The position numbers were made by a program, and so were the translations under genes. Below the pieces are notes generated by a model. The model was not told where the DNA came from and searched no databases. It saw nothing but the letters and a program-made list of their open reading frames with translations. Shown one piece after another: positions 1-8,133 of a stretch of 49,766 bases of DNA. Source of the DNA: an uncultured Lachnotalea sp. (GTDB lineage Bacteria; Bacillota; Clostridia; Lachnospirales; Lachnospiraceae); contig CAOKOS010000015.1 of assembly GCA_948470255.1 (NCBI GenBank), forward strand, positions 1-49,766, given 5' to 3'. The stretch's first letter is position 1; every line of letters starts with the position of its first letter.

Positions 1-56
1 AAAGAGTTGGTCTCGTAAAGGTATGTTTCGAGCATGGCTTCCATACCATTATCCAT
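1..56 (-). CDS. 5' end of a divergent gene, cut by the window edge
   Basis: Read on the minus strand from an ATG at position 56, the frame stays open to the window edge and gives MDNGMEAMLETYLYETNS. An AAGGCGG ribosome binding site lies 9 nt before this ATG on the minus strand, which supports a real start. The stretch ending in ETYLYETN is reminiscent of the beginning of clostridial chemotaxis or histidine-kinase-type proteins such as CheA, but 18 residues are too few to assign a family. The gene is divergent from the GTPase gene at 310, so the roughly 250-bp gap holds promoters for both. Confidence 0.55.
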   Translation of the reverse strand, partial: MDNGMEAMLETYLYETNS

Positions 57-233
57 TACATAACACCGCCTTCATTCGTTTTTTGTGTGTTCAAAAAAAG
101 CCCTACTATAAAATATCGGCAAAAACTAAAGATATATAAGGGAACCCTTCTGCTGTACTTTGTTTTCCCTGTTATTATTGTATACGATAAAATGGAATTT
201 TTCAATGAGAAAATCAGTCTCAGGACAAAGGGC

Positions 234-262
234 TTGCATGTTGGATAAAAAAGCATTAAAAT
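234..262 (+). promoter_or_regulatory. candidate sigma-A promoter for the GTPase gene at 310
   Basis: A TTGCAT box (234-239) and a TAAAAT box (257-262) are separated by exactly 17 nt, upstream of a gene with an AAAGGAAG ribosome binding site. No Zur or Fur palindrome is evident nearby. Confidence 0.45.
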
Positions 263-309
263 ATGTGCTGTGGGAATTTAACATATAAATAAGAAAGGAA
301 GTTTTTTTT

Positions 310-1431
310 ATGACTAAAATAGATATCTTTTCCGGTTTTTTAGGGGCGGGAAAGACGACGCTGATCAAAAAGCTGATTAAAGAAGCTTTTCAGGGAGAAA
401 AGCTGGTATTGATTGAAAATGAATTTGGGGAGATTGCCATTGACGGCGGTTTTTTACAGGATGCCGGGATTGAAATTACGGAGATGAATTCCGGCTGTAT
501 TTGCTGCAGCCTGGTGGGGGACTTTGGGGAAGCCTTAAAAAGAGTACTGGCACAGTTTCATCCAGACAGGATACTCATTGAGCCTTCCGGCGTCGGAAAA
601 CTGAGTGATGTCATCCGGGCCGTCGAGGATCTCCATATGGAAGGGGTTTCCTTAAATAGTTTTACTACAGTGGCTGATGCCAATAAATGCAAAATGTATA
701 TGAAAAATTTCGGGGAATTTTATGACGATCAAGTGGAACATGCAGGCGCCATTATTTTGAGCCGGACGGACGGTATTTCTGAGAAAAAACTGGAGGAGTG
801 TGTCGGACTGCTGCGGGGGCACAATGAGGAAGCTGCTATCATTACTACTCCCTGGGATAAGCTTTCAGGGACACAGATCCTGGAGGCTATGGAGCATGGG
901 AATACGCTGGAACAAGAGCTTCGCGCCCTGGAAGCAGAGGCGCAGGAGCGCCGCCACCACGACGGGGGATGTGGCTGCCACCATGGAGAAGGACATGGCC
1001 ATCACCACGACGGGGAATGTGGCTGCCACTATGGAGAGGGACATGGCCATCATCACGACGGGGGATGTGGCTGCCACCATGGAGAGGGACATGGCCATCA
1101 TCACGACGGGGAATGTGGCTGCCACCATAATGGGGAGCACGGCCATCATCATGCAGATGAGGTATTTACCAGCTGGGGAGCCGAAACAGCCCGGAAGTTT
1201 ACGAAAGAAGAATTGGAGCGCGCCCTTACGGCTCTTTCTGACAGCGGGGCATATGGAATGGTTCTGCGGGCAAAGGGGATTGTAGAGGGAGCGGACGGGA
1301 AATTCCTTCATTTTGATTATGTGCCGGAAGAAAAAAGTGTGCGCACAGGCCCGTCCGTTGTTACGGGAAGGCTCTGTGTGATCGGTTCCTGTCTCAATGA
1401 GGAAGCGCTGAAAAAGTTGTTTGCCCTATAG
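310..1431 (+). CDS. COG0523 (CobW/YjiA-type) GTPase with His/Cys-rich repeat region
   Basis: A 373-aa member of the G3E family, which insert or traffic metal ions (Zn, Co, Ni) in the cytoplasm in a GTP-dependent way. The P-loop GFLGAGKTT is at residues 9-17. The family hallmark CxCC appears as GCICCS near residue 62. The usual NKxD guanine-specificity motif is replaced by SRTDG near residue 156. Residues about 215-282 are a tandem array of four 16-aa units rich in His and Cys, of the form GCGCHHGEGHGHHHD, a probable metal-binding or metal-storage tract. A CobW-C-like C-terminal domain follows. The start is fixed by AAGGAAG upstream. The second GTPase gene begins 22 nt after the stop, so the two are likely cotranscribed. 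The metal cannot be told from sequence; zinc is the usual one for His-rich members. Confidence 0.9.
   Translation: MTKIDIFSGFLGAGKTTLIKKLIKEAFQGEKLVLIENEFGEIAIDGGFLQDAGIEITEMNSGCICCSLVGDFGEALKRVLAQFHPDRILIEPSGVGKLSDVIRAVEDLHMEGVSLNSFTTVADANKCKMYMKNFGEFYDDQVEHAGAIILSRTDGISEKKLEECVGLLRGHNEEAAIITTPWDKLSGTQILEAMEHGNTLEQELRALEAEAQERRHHDGGCGCHHGEGHGHHHDGECGCHYGEGHGHHHDGGCGCHHGEGHGHHHDGECGCHHNGEHGHHHADEVFTSWGAETARKFTKEELERALTALSDSGAYGMVLRAKGIVEGADGKFLHFDYVPEEKSVRTGPSVVTGRLCVIGSCLNEEALKKLFAL
961..1152 (+). repeat. four in-frame 48-bp tandem repeats encoding His/Cys-rich units
   Basis: Units at 961-1008, 1009-1056, 1057-1104 and 1105-1152 differ at only a few bases, and the last one diverges at its 3' part. 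The period is a multiple of three and lies wholly inside the GTPase reading frame, so copy number can change without breaking the protein. Each unit encodes two Cys and about six His. Confidence 0.95.
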
Positions 1432-1453
1432 GGTTCGGATGAGGAGGCTGCAA

Positions 1454-2398
1454 ATGGAAGATTTGCCTGTTTATTTGTTTACCGGGTTCCTGGAATCGGG
1501 AAAAACCAGGTTTATCCAGGAGACTTTGGGGGAAAAAAGGTTCAATGACGGGGAGAGGATCCTCCTTCTTCTGTGCGAGGAGGGGGAAAATGAGTATGAT
1601 ACAGAGCTTCCCTGTATGGAAAATGTTTTCATTGAAATCATAGAGCATGAATCAGACCTGACGCCCAGAGTGCTTGATTATCTGGAAAACAAGCACAGGG
1701 CGGAACGGGTACTGGTGGAATATAATGGGATGTGGCAGCTTAGTTCCCTTTATGACAATATGCCTGAAGCGTGGGCCGTCTACCAGGAGTTCTTTTTTGC
1801 TGATGCGTCCACATTTTTAAATTATAATGCGAATATGAGGGGGCTTGTGGTGGATAAGCTGTCTTCATGTGAGCTGGCGGTATTTAACCGGTTTTTGAAA
1901 GATATGGATAAGCTGGAGTTTCACAAGGTGGTGCGCGGGGTAAGCCGCCGGACGGCGATTATCTATGAATCACCGGACGGCGTTGTGGAATACGACGATA
2001 TCGAGGATCCTCTTCCTTACGATATCAACGCGCCTGTGATCGTACTGAAGGATGAGGACTATGCTTTGTGGTACCGGGACGTGTCTGAAGAACCGAAGAA
2101 ATACAACGGGAAAATTGTGGAATGTAGAGGGATGGCAGTGGTAAATTCCCGGTTTAAGCCTGGGACATTTGCTTTTGGGCGCCAGGTCATGACCTGCTGT
2201 GTGGACGATATCCAGTTTGCAAGTTTTTTGTCCCAGTGTAGTCCGGACGATATGCCGAAAAGTAAAACCTGGTACAGGCTTAAGTTTCAAATGGATTTTA
2301 AGTTCCACAGACTGTATGGACGCAAAGGGCCGGTGCTTACGGTTTTATCCATGGAACAGACAGAGCCGCCAGAAGAAACAGTGGCAACCTTTTATTGA
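1454..2398 (+). CDS. COG0523-like GTPase fused to a YcgQ/TIGR03943-like C-terminal domain
   Basis: A 314-aa protein. Residues 1-190 resemble a G3E GTPase: the P-loop GFLESGKT is near residue 9, but the CxCC metal motif of the family is absent (the matching region reads ENVFIEII) and no clear NKxD is seen. Residues about 215-300 contain FGRQVMTCCVDD followed by a Trp-rich strand region. This matches the pattern of the C-terminal domain of the TIGR03943/YcgQ proteins, which partner a permease and sit beside COG0523 GTPases in many Firmicutes. The ATG at 1454 was chosen because GAGGAGG lies just before it; an upstream start at 1421 would overlap the previous gene. A metal-homeostasis role is inferred from the family and the neighbour. 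The fusion assignment rests on motif memory and is moderately sure. Confidence 0.75.
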   Translation: MEDLPVYLFTGFLESGKTRFIQETLGEKRFNDGERILLLLCEEGENEYDTELPCMENVFIEIIEHESDLTPRVLDYLENKHRAERVLVEYNGMWQLSSLYDNMPEAWAVYQEFFFADASTFLNYNANMRGLVVDKLSSCELAVFNRFLKDMDKLEFHKVVRGVSRRTAIIYESPDGVVEYDDIEDPLPYDINAPVIVLKDEDYALWYRDVSEEPKKYNGKIVECRGMAVVNSRFKPGTFAFGRQVMTCCVDDIQFASFLSQCSPDDMPKSKTWYRLKFQMDFKFHRLYGRKGPVLTVLSMEQTEPPEETVATFY

Positions 2399-2434
2399 TT
2401 TCTTTTTATCGTTTTTGATTTGGGGGGAGAGAAC

Positions 2435-3250
2435 ATGCGGGCAAAGATTCTGATTGATAATCGGTCAAAGAATGAGCTGGCTTGTGAATGGGGGCTGGCC
2501 GTCTATATAGAACATGAGGGACACAAGCTTTTACTGGATACGGGGACTACCGGTATCTTTGTGAAAAATGCGGAGTCCATGGGGGTTCGGCTGGAAGAGG
2601 TGGAATGTGGGGTTCTTTCTCATGCCCACTATGACCACTCTGATGGCATGTCTGCCTTTTTTAAGAAAAACCAGACGGCGAAATTTTATCTGAGGAAAGG
2701 CGCGGAGGAAAACTGCTATGGAAAGAGATGGATTTTTTATAAATATAGCGGTATAGCCAAAGGGCTTCTGGAAAAATACAAAGACAGGATCGTTTACGTG
2801 GAGGGGGACTTTACGCTGCTTCCTGGTGTCAGTCTTTTGCCTCACACAACGCCGGGGCTGGAGAAAATCGGAAAACGGGCTGGGCTTTATATAAAAACGG
2901 ACCGGAGGTGTCATCCTGATTCTTTTGTCCATGAGCAGAGCCTTGTCATTGATACAGAGGAAGGGCTTGTGATTTTCAACAGCTGTTCCCATGGCGGGGC
3001 GGACAATATTATCCGGGAAGTTTCCGAAGCTTTTCCGGGGAAAGAGATCTGCGCATTGATCGGCGGCCTGCATCTTTACCGTTCCACAGAGGCAGAGGTA
3101 AGGGCTTTGGCAGAACGGATCCGGAAGACGGGGATCCGGAAAGTGGTTACCGGCCACTGTACAGGCGCGGCAGCCTTTGACCTGCTGAAAGCAGAGCTGG
3201 GGGATACGGTAGAGGAGTTGTATACCGGCATGGAATTTGAAATCGGATGA
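2435..3250 (+). CDS. MBL-fold metal-dependent hydrolase (COG1237 type)
   Basis: A 271-aa metallo-beta-lactamase-fold protein. The metal-binding motif HAHYDHSDG is near residues 64-72. Further metal ligands are likely in SCSHGGADN, IGGLHLY and GHCTG in the C-terminal half. The long insert and the GGLHL motif fit COG1237, the group annotated as 7,8-dihydropterin-6-methyl-4-(ribofuranosyl)-aminobenzene-5'-phosphate synthase-like; the real substrate is unknown for bacterial members. The start at 2435 follows GGGGGAGA at good spacing; an in-frame TTG at 2420 is less likely. It lies 36 nt after the GTPase gene and is probably in the same transcript. A weak hairpin terminator follows at 3332. Confidence 0.85.
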   Translation: MRAKILIDNRSKNELACEWGLAVYIEHEGHKLLLDTGTTGIFVKNAESMGVRLEEVECGVLSHAHYDHSDGMSAFFKKNQTAKFYLRKGAEENCYGKRWIFYKYSGIAKGLLEKYKDRIVYVEGDFTLLPGVSLLPHTTPGLEKIGKRAGLYIKTDRRCHPDSFVHEQSLVIDTEEGLVIFNSCSHGGADNIIREVSEAFPGKEICALIGGLHLYRSTEAEVRALAERIRKTGIRKVVTGHCTGAAAFDLLKAELGDTVEELYTGMEFEIG

Positions 3251-3331
3251 ATAGCCGGATTCAGGGATATTCTGAGATACATTCCCGACATTCAGAGTCC
3301 AGGCTGCAGGAAAAGTCCAGTACTTCATCAG

Positions 3332-3357
3332 AGCACCTGGTACAGGTGCTTTTAACC
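3332..3357 (+). terminator. weak intrinsic terminator after the MBL-fold gene
   Basis: A perfect 8-bp stem AGCACCTG / CAGGTGCT with a 3-nt loop (GTA), followed by TTTAACC. The short T run makes it weak. The remaining 3357-3548 contains no gene and no recognisable Fur box or riboswitch, only an AT-rich stretch (about 3455-3480) with TATACT and TATAAA that may hold the feoAB promoter. Confidence 0.4.
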
Positions 3358-3548
3358 AGCCAGAGGGTGTGGGCAGCCATGCGGCCGTCCAAAGGACAGC
3401 GTTGATTTTCGTAAGTTTCCTGGTATTGTTCTTTCATAAATGCAGATATCCTTTTTTATTCAGTATACTGTATAAAAAGGTGAATGGCAATGACGGAATA
3501 GTGGGAGAGAAAAAGGAAGGATAACAAAAAAACAGGAGGCAGAAAGCC

Positions 3549-5924
3549 ATGACGATTAAAGATCTGGAAATCGGGCAGTCGGCTGTGGTGAAAACAGTGG
3601 GTGGCTCCGGTTCCCTGAGACAGCATTTTTTGGATATGGGCGTGATTCCGGGGGCGGAAGTCACCCTTGTGAAGTATGCGCCTATGGGGGATCCCATGGA
3701 GCTTCGGATCCATGGATATGAGCTGACGCTGCGGGTTGCAGATGCAGAGCAGATTGAGGTGGAGGCTGCCAGGGAAGACGGCGGGGCAAAAGGCGGCCGG
3801 AGTATGGACAAAGCAAGCCCCAAGTCTGTATTTACAAGAATCAGCAGCAGGGAGCATCCTGGTTTTGGGGAAGGCGGCCGGTATCATGTAAAAGCGGGGG
3901 AAAATCCTCTTGCCAGGGATACCTGCCTTACTTTTGCGCTGGCGGGGAATCAGAACTGTGGGAAGACGACGTTATTTAACAGGCTGACCGGCGCCAACCA
4001 GCACGTGGGGAATTTCCCCGGTGTGACGGTGGATCGGAAAAGCGGGGCCATCAGAGGCCATGAGAATACCCTGGTGACAGATTTACCGGGTATTTATTCT
4101 TTGTCCCCTTACAGCAGTGAAGAAATTGTGTCCAGGAGGTTTATCCTGGAAGAAAAACCGACAGGTATTATTAATATAGTGGATGCGACCAATATTGAGA
4201 GGAATTTGTATCTGACCATGCAGCTTTTGGAACTGCAGGTGCCCATGGTACTGGCCCTCAATATGATGGACGAAGTAAAAGGGAACGGGGGGGCTGTCCG
4301 AATCAATGAGATGGAGGCCATGCTTGGAATCCCGGTGGTGCCCATCTCTGCAGCAAAAAACGAAGGCACGGAGGAGCTGGTTAACCATGCCATCCATGTG
4401 GCCAAGTATCAGGAACGGCCGGGAAGGCTGGACTTTTGCGGCCCGGACGACCGGGGAGGGGCGGTACACCGCTGCCTCCACAGCATCAGCCATTTAATTG
4501 AAGACCATGCGAAGGCGACGGGGATTCCAGTCCGCTTTGCGGCGACAAAGCTGGTGGAAGGAGATGAACGGGTGATGGCGGCCCTGAACCTGTCCCGGAA
4601 TGAACAGGAAACCATTGAGCATATCATCTGCCAGATGGAAGAAGAGAGAGGCCTTGACAGGGCGGCAGCCATTGCGGATATGCGGTTTTCTTTTATCGAA
4701 CGGCTGGTGGAACGGACTGTGGCTAAACCAAAAGAAAGCAGAGAACGGGAAAGAAGCCGCAGGGCCGACAAATTCCTGACCGGAAAATATACGGCGATCC
4801 CGGCTTTTGCGGCCATTATGGGACTGGTGTTTTTTCTGACCTTTAATGTGGTCGGCGCCTGGCTCCAGGAGCTTATGGCCTCCGGTATTGACTGGCTGGC
4901 AGAAGCGGCCGACAGGGCCCTGACATCCTGGAACGTAAATCAGGTGCTCCATTCCCTGATTGTTGACGGGATTTTCAATGGGGTCGGCAGTGTCTTGAGC
5001 TTTCTGCCAATTATTGTCACGCTGTTTTTCTTTTTGTCGCTTCTGGAAGATACAGGATATATGGCGCGGGTTGCATTTGTGATGGATAAGCTGCTTCGGA
5101 AAATTGGACTGTCCGGCAGAAGTATTGTCCCTATGCTGGTGGGATTTGGATGTACGGTGCCGGGAGTCATGGCCAGCCGTACCCTGCCGTCGGAACGTGA
5201 CAGGAAAATGACGATTCTTCTGACGCCGTTTATGAGCTGCACGGCTAAACTGCCGATTTATGGATTTTTTACAGCGGCATTTTTTCCTGAATACAGCGGG
5301 CTTATCATGGTGGGGCTGTATTTCCTGGGGATTTTTGTGGGGATTTTTCTGGCCCTTCTATTTAAAAACAGTGTGTTCCGGGGAGAGGCAGTGCCTTTTG
5401 TCATGGAGCTGCCCAACTACCGTATGCCAGGGGTCAGGAATGTGGCAAGGCTTTTGTGGGAGAAGGCGAAAGACTTTTTGCAGCGGGCCTTTACAGTGAT
5501 TTTTGTGGCGACGATTATCATTTGGTTTTTGCAAACCTTTGATATCCGCCTGAATGTGGTGGCGGATTCTAAAGACAGTATGCTGGCGGCGGCGGCAGGC
5601 GCCCTCGCGCCTTTGTTTGCCCCTCTTGGTTTTGGCGACTGGAGAATCTGTACTGCGCTGATTGCCGGATTTATGGCAAAGGAAAGCGTGGTGTCTACGT
5701 TGTCGGTGCTTTTTGGAGCTGTGGCTGGCCTGACTGCAGCCATTACGCCAGCGGCGGCAGGCGCCCTTCTTGTTTTCTGTCTTTTGTATACACCTTGTGT
5801 GGCAGCAGTGGCTGCCATTAAGCGGGAACTGGGCGGCAAATGGGCGGCAGTTGTGGTTGTGGGGCAGTGTGCCGTTGCCTGGATTTGTGCGTTTTTGGTC
5901 AGTCTGGCGGGCCGGCTTGCATGA
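3549..5924 (+). CDS. feoB: FeoA-FeoB fusion ferrous iron transporter
   Basis: A 791-aa membrane protein that imports Fe(II), with a FeoA domain fused in front. Residues 1-75 are the FeoA SH3-like domain (MTIKDLEIGQSAVV... with LRQHFLDMGVIPG). A linker follows, then the FeoB G domain with P-loop GNQNCGKTTLFNRLTG near residue 133, DLPGIYSL and the NMMDE guanine motif. From about residue 415 to the end there are multiple hydrophobic segments containing the Gate regions, such as LVGFGCTVPGVMASRTL and FMSCTAKLPIYGFF. AGGAGG precedes the ATG. Separate feoA and feoB genes are the more common arrangement; fusions are known in Clostridia and Bacteroidetes. Iron regulation is expected but no clear operator is visible. 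Confidence 0.95.
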   Translation: MTIKDLEIGQSAVVKTVGGSGSLRQHFLDMGVIPGAEVTLVKYAPMGDPMELRIHGYELTLRVADAEQIEVEAAREDGGAKGGRSMDKASPKSVFTRISSREHPGFGEGGRYHVKAGENPLARDTCLTFALAGNQNCGKTTLFNRLTGANQHVGNFPGVTVDRKSGAIRGHENTLVTDLPGIYSLSPYSSEEIVSRRFILEEKPTGIINIVDATNIERNLYLTMQLLELQVPMVLALNMMDEVKGNGGAVRINEMEAMLGIPVVPISAAKNEGTEELVNHAIHVAKYQERPGRLDFCGPDDRGGAVHRCLHSISHLIEDHAKATGIPVRFAATKLVEGDERVMAALNLSRNEQETIEHIICQMEEERGLDRAAAIADMRFSFIERLVERTVAKPKESRERERSRRADKFLTGKYTAIPAFAAIMGLVFFLTFNVVGAWLQELMASGIDWLAEAADRALTSWNVNQVLHSLIVDGIFNGVGSVLSFLPIIVTLFFFLSLLEDTGYMARVAFVMDKLLRKIGLSGRSIVPMLVGFGCTVPGVMASRTLPSERDRKMTILLTPFMSCTAKLPIYGFFTAAFFPEYSGLIMVGLYFLGIFVGIFLALLFKNSVFRGEAVPFVMELPNYRMPGVRNVARLLWEKAKDFLQRAFTVIFVATIIIWFLQTFDIRLNVVADSKDSMLAAAAGALAPLFAPLGFGDWRICTALIAGFMAKESVVSTLSVLFGAVAGLTAAITPAAAGALLVFCLLYTPCVAAVAAIKRELGGKWAAVVVVGQCAVAWICAFLVSLAGRLA

Positions 5925-5945
5925 TCTTTGAAATGCGGTTATAAT
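5917..5945 (+). promoter_or_regulatory. candidate sigma-A promoter overlapping the feoB stop
   Basis: TTGCAT (5917-5922) and TATAAT (5940-5945) with a 17-nt spacer. The -35 box lies in the last codons of feoAB. It would drive the glyoxalase-fold and MurE-like genes independently of iron transport. Confidence 0.5.
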
Positions 5946-6041
5946 AGGAAGTGATGCAGAAATGGCTGGACTATTTGGAGAAATCACTTTCTATTGTTAA
6001 ACTTTTGACTTAAAAGACGGATAGGTGAACAGGAGGTTCCC

Positions 6042-6413
6042 ATGGATTTTAAATTTATCCATAATAATCTTAATGTTTATGACTTACAGAAATCCCTGGA
6101 TTTTTATAAGGAAGCCCTGGGGCTTAAGGAGGTTCGCAGAAATGAAAAGGAGGACGGGAGTTTTATCCTGGTATATCTGGGGGATGGGCAGACGCCCCAC
6201 CAGCTGGAATTAACATGGCTGCGGGATATGGACAGGCCTTATAATCTGGGAGATAATGAAATCCACCTGGCGTTTTCTGTGGATGATTTTGAGGCGGCCC
6301 ATGAAAAGCATAAGGCCATGGGCTGTATTTGTTTTGAGAATCCGTCCATGGGGATTTATTTTATTTCAGATCCAGACGGTTATTGGATAGAGATTGTACC
6401 GGAGAGAGGATGA
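6042..6413 (+). CDS. VOC-family (glyoxalase I-like) protein
   Basis: A 123-aa single vicinal-oxygen-chelate domain protein. It starts MDFKFIHNNLNVYDLQKSL and ends with SDPDGYWIEIVPERG, the classic glyoxalase I C-terminal signature that carries a metal-binding Glu (IEIV). A metal-binding His at the N-terminal HNNLNV position and a mid-protein HLAFSV fit the lactoylglutathione lyase fold. The length matches small glyoxalase I proteins (about 125-135 aa). As Clostridia usually lack glutathione, the thiol or substrate is uncertain. AGGAGG lies 6 nt before the start. The MurE-like gene begins 10 nt after the stop, so both probably share a transcript. Confidence 0.85.
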   Translation: MDFKFIHNNLNVYDLQKSLDFYKEALGLKEVRRNEKEDGSFILVYLGDGQTPHQLELTWLRDMDRPYNLGDNEIHLAFSVDDFEAAHEKHKAMGCICFENPSMGIYFISDPDGYWIEIVPERG

Positions 6414-6423
6414 GTAGGGATAG

Positions 6424-7914
6424 ATGGGCAGCGTAAGGGAAACGAGAACAAGGGATGGTGTGTCCGGGCTGATAGGGCTTTTAAAAAAAGAAGGCCTTTT
6501 AATAGAGGCGACGGATGGAATTGGCGCACTTGTCCCTACGATGTTTACGACAAATTCTAAAGAGGTGTCGGAGGGGGCTTTTTTCGTCTGCAAAGGATTT
6601 ACTTTTAAAAAAGAATACCTGGAGACGGCGGCTCATAGGGGAGCGCTCCTTTATATGGCGGAAACGGATTATGGGGTTTCTCTCCCGCGGATTTTGGTAA
6701 AAGATATCAGGAAGGCGGCATCCCTGGCTGCCAGATGGTTTTATGATAATCCGGGAGAGGAAGTATTTGTCACAGGAATCACCGGGACAAAGGGGAAAAC
6801 GACGACGGCGTATATCCTGAAGTCGATTCTGGATACAAAAAGTCCGGGAAAAACGGCGGTTTTTTCTACCATGGAGGTTTATACAGGAAGAGAATCCCGG
6901 GTCAGCCATTTGACGACGCCGGAGCCGGCAGAACTTCAGTCTTATTTTCGGGAAGCAAAAGAAAATGGCTGTGGCCATGTGGTTATGGAGGTTTCTTCCC
7001 AGGCCATGAAGCTTTCACGGGTTTATGGAGAGCAGTTCCCCATCGGGATTTTCCTAAATGTGGATGAAGACCATATCGGCGGCATGGAGCATGAGACACT
7101 GGAAGAATATGTAAACTGTAAAATTGCGTTTCTTTCCCAATGCGATACTGTCATTGTAAATAAGGACACCCGCTTTTTTGAAAAGGTGATGGCCGGATGC
7201 GCCGGAAAGAAGGCGCTTCTTTATGGTCATGACGCGTCCTGCAACGGCATCATACGGAATATCCGCCAGGATGTGTCAGGCAGCCGTTTTGAACTGGGGT
7301 ATGAAGGCCAGTGGTATACTTTTGAGACAAGCCTTGTGGGCCGCTTCAATGTGGAAAATCTGACGGCGGCTATTTTGGCGGCATTTTCCATGGGGATCGA
7401 TGCTGGAAGCATCCAGGAGGGAATCCGTTATATCCATATTCCGGGCCGGATGATGTTGATGGAGCATAATGGAATCCATATTGTGGTGGATTATGCCCAT
7501 AATTATTTAAGTTTTCTCAATGTATACCAGGCGGTGAAAGAGACATTTTCCCCCAGGCATATCCATTCTTTATTTGGAAGCCAGGGAGAGCGTTCTCCGG
7601 TACGGCGGAGAGACGTGGGGGTCCTGGCAGAAAAATATGCGGATTATGTTTATCTGACAGCGGACGACCCCGGATATGAAAGGGTAGAGGATATTTGCGA
7701 TGACATAAAGCGCCATATCACAAAACCCTGCAGGATTATCCCGGACAGGGAGGAAGCCGTCCGCGCGGCCCTTTCGGCGGCAAAGCCGGGGGATGTGGTG
7801 ATTTTGGCAGGAAAAGGCGCAGAGGTGACGCAGCGGGTCCGCGGAGAATTTGTCCCTTATATTTCTGACGCAAAGGCGGCACAGAAGTGGATCGCGGAGC
7901 AGAAAGCGACGTAA
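6424..7914 (+). CDS. MurE-like Mur ligase paralog
   Basis: A 496-aa ATP-dependent ligase of the Mur family, which joins amino acids to UDP-MurNAc peptides in the cytoplasm. The ATP-binding P-loop GITGTKGKTTT is at about residues 118-128. LTTPEPAEL, MEVSSQAM (MurE usually has SSHA), NVDEDHIGG and the segment YVNCKIAF, carrying the probable carbamylated Lys, follow in family order. The substrate-selecting DNPR (meso-diaminopimelate) or DNPA (lysine) motif of canonical MurE is replaced by ADDPGYE, so the added amino acid may differ. The sequence is divergent enough to suggest a second copy; the main murE would be in the division cluster elsewhere. It may instead act in another peptide or amino acid ligation. 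A strong hairpin lies 57 nt after the stop. Confidence 0.82.
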   Translation: MGSVRETRTRDGVSGLIGLLKKEGLLIEATDGIGALVPTMFTTNSKEVSEGAFFVCKGFTFKKEYLETAAHRGALLYMAETDYGVSLPRILVKDIRKAASLAARWFYDNPGEEVFVTGITGTKGKTTTAYILKSILDTKSPGKTAVFSTMEVYTGRESRVSHLTTPEPAELQSYFREAKENGCGHVVMEVSSQAMKLSRVYGEQFPIGIFLNVDEDHIGGMEHETLEEYVNCKIAFLSQCDTVIVNKDTRFFEKVMAGCAGKKALLYGHDASCNGIIRNIRQDVSGSRFELGYEGQWYTFETSLVGRFNVENLTAAILAAFSMGIDAGSIQEGIRYIHIPGRMMLMEHNGIHIVVDYAHNYLSFLNVYQAVKETFSPRHIHSLFGSQGERSPVRRRDVGVLAEKYADYVYLTADDPGYERVEDICDDIKRHITKPCRIIPDREEAVRAALSAAKPGDVVILAGKGAEVTQRVRGEFVPYISDAKAAQKWIAEQKAT

Positions 7915-7971
7915 GGGATTGTGGCGGATGAGGACGGACAGGCGTCGGCCTGTCGTTGCTGTGTAAAACTT

Positions 7972-8020
7972 TATGGGAAACAGTAGATGAATTTGCTGTT
8001 TCCCATAGTATATATATTTT
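7972..8020 (+). terminator. hairpin terminator after the MurE-like gene
   Basis: A perfect 12-bp stem (TATGGGAAACAG, 7972-7983; CTGTTTCCCATA, 7996-8007) with a 12-nt loop, followed by the AT-rich GTATATATATTTTATTT. A smaller GACAGGC/GCCTGTC hairpin lies just before it (7937-7954). From 8020 to 8133 there is an AT-rich stretch with TATAAT at 8070-8075 that may be the -10 box of the glycan operon, though its -35 box is poor. Confidence 0.6.
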
Positions 8021-8133
8021 ATTTAATAGCCAGTGCGGGAAACGCCACAATTTTTTTGCGGTGTTTATATATAATATTGGGAAACAAGCCATGGCAGGCC
8101 GGAAAAGGAATATGTCATGGGAAAGGGAATGTC

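Noticed and set aside
961..1152. Tandem repeats as a CRISPR array
   Set aside because: Units are contiguous without spacers, are multiples of three and lie in a coding frame.
865..1311. 148-aa minus-strand ORF opposite the His-rich GTPase
   Set aside because: It is created by the reverse complement of the 48-bp repeats (Met/Ala/Val-rich) and has no ribosome binding site.
3251..3548. Fur operator or riboswitch upstream of feoAB
   Set aside because: I looked for GATAATGATAATCATTATC-like palindromes and conserved riboswitch cores and saw none.
5954..6013. A 19-codon ORF (MQKWLDYLEKSLSIVKLLT) between feoAB and the glyoxalase-fold gene
   Set aside because: Its possible ribosome binding site overlaps or precedes the predicted transcription start, and it has no family match; it is most likely chance.
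7987..8133. Longer hydrophobic N-terminus for the cytidylyltransferase fusion
   Set aside because: It would begin inside the terminator hairpin; the start at 8134 has a ribosome binding site and matches where the nucleotidyltransferase domain begins.
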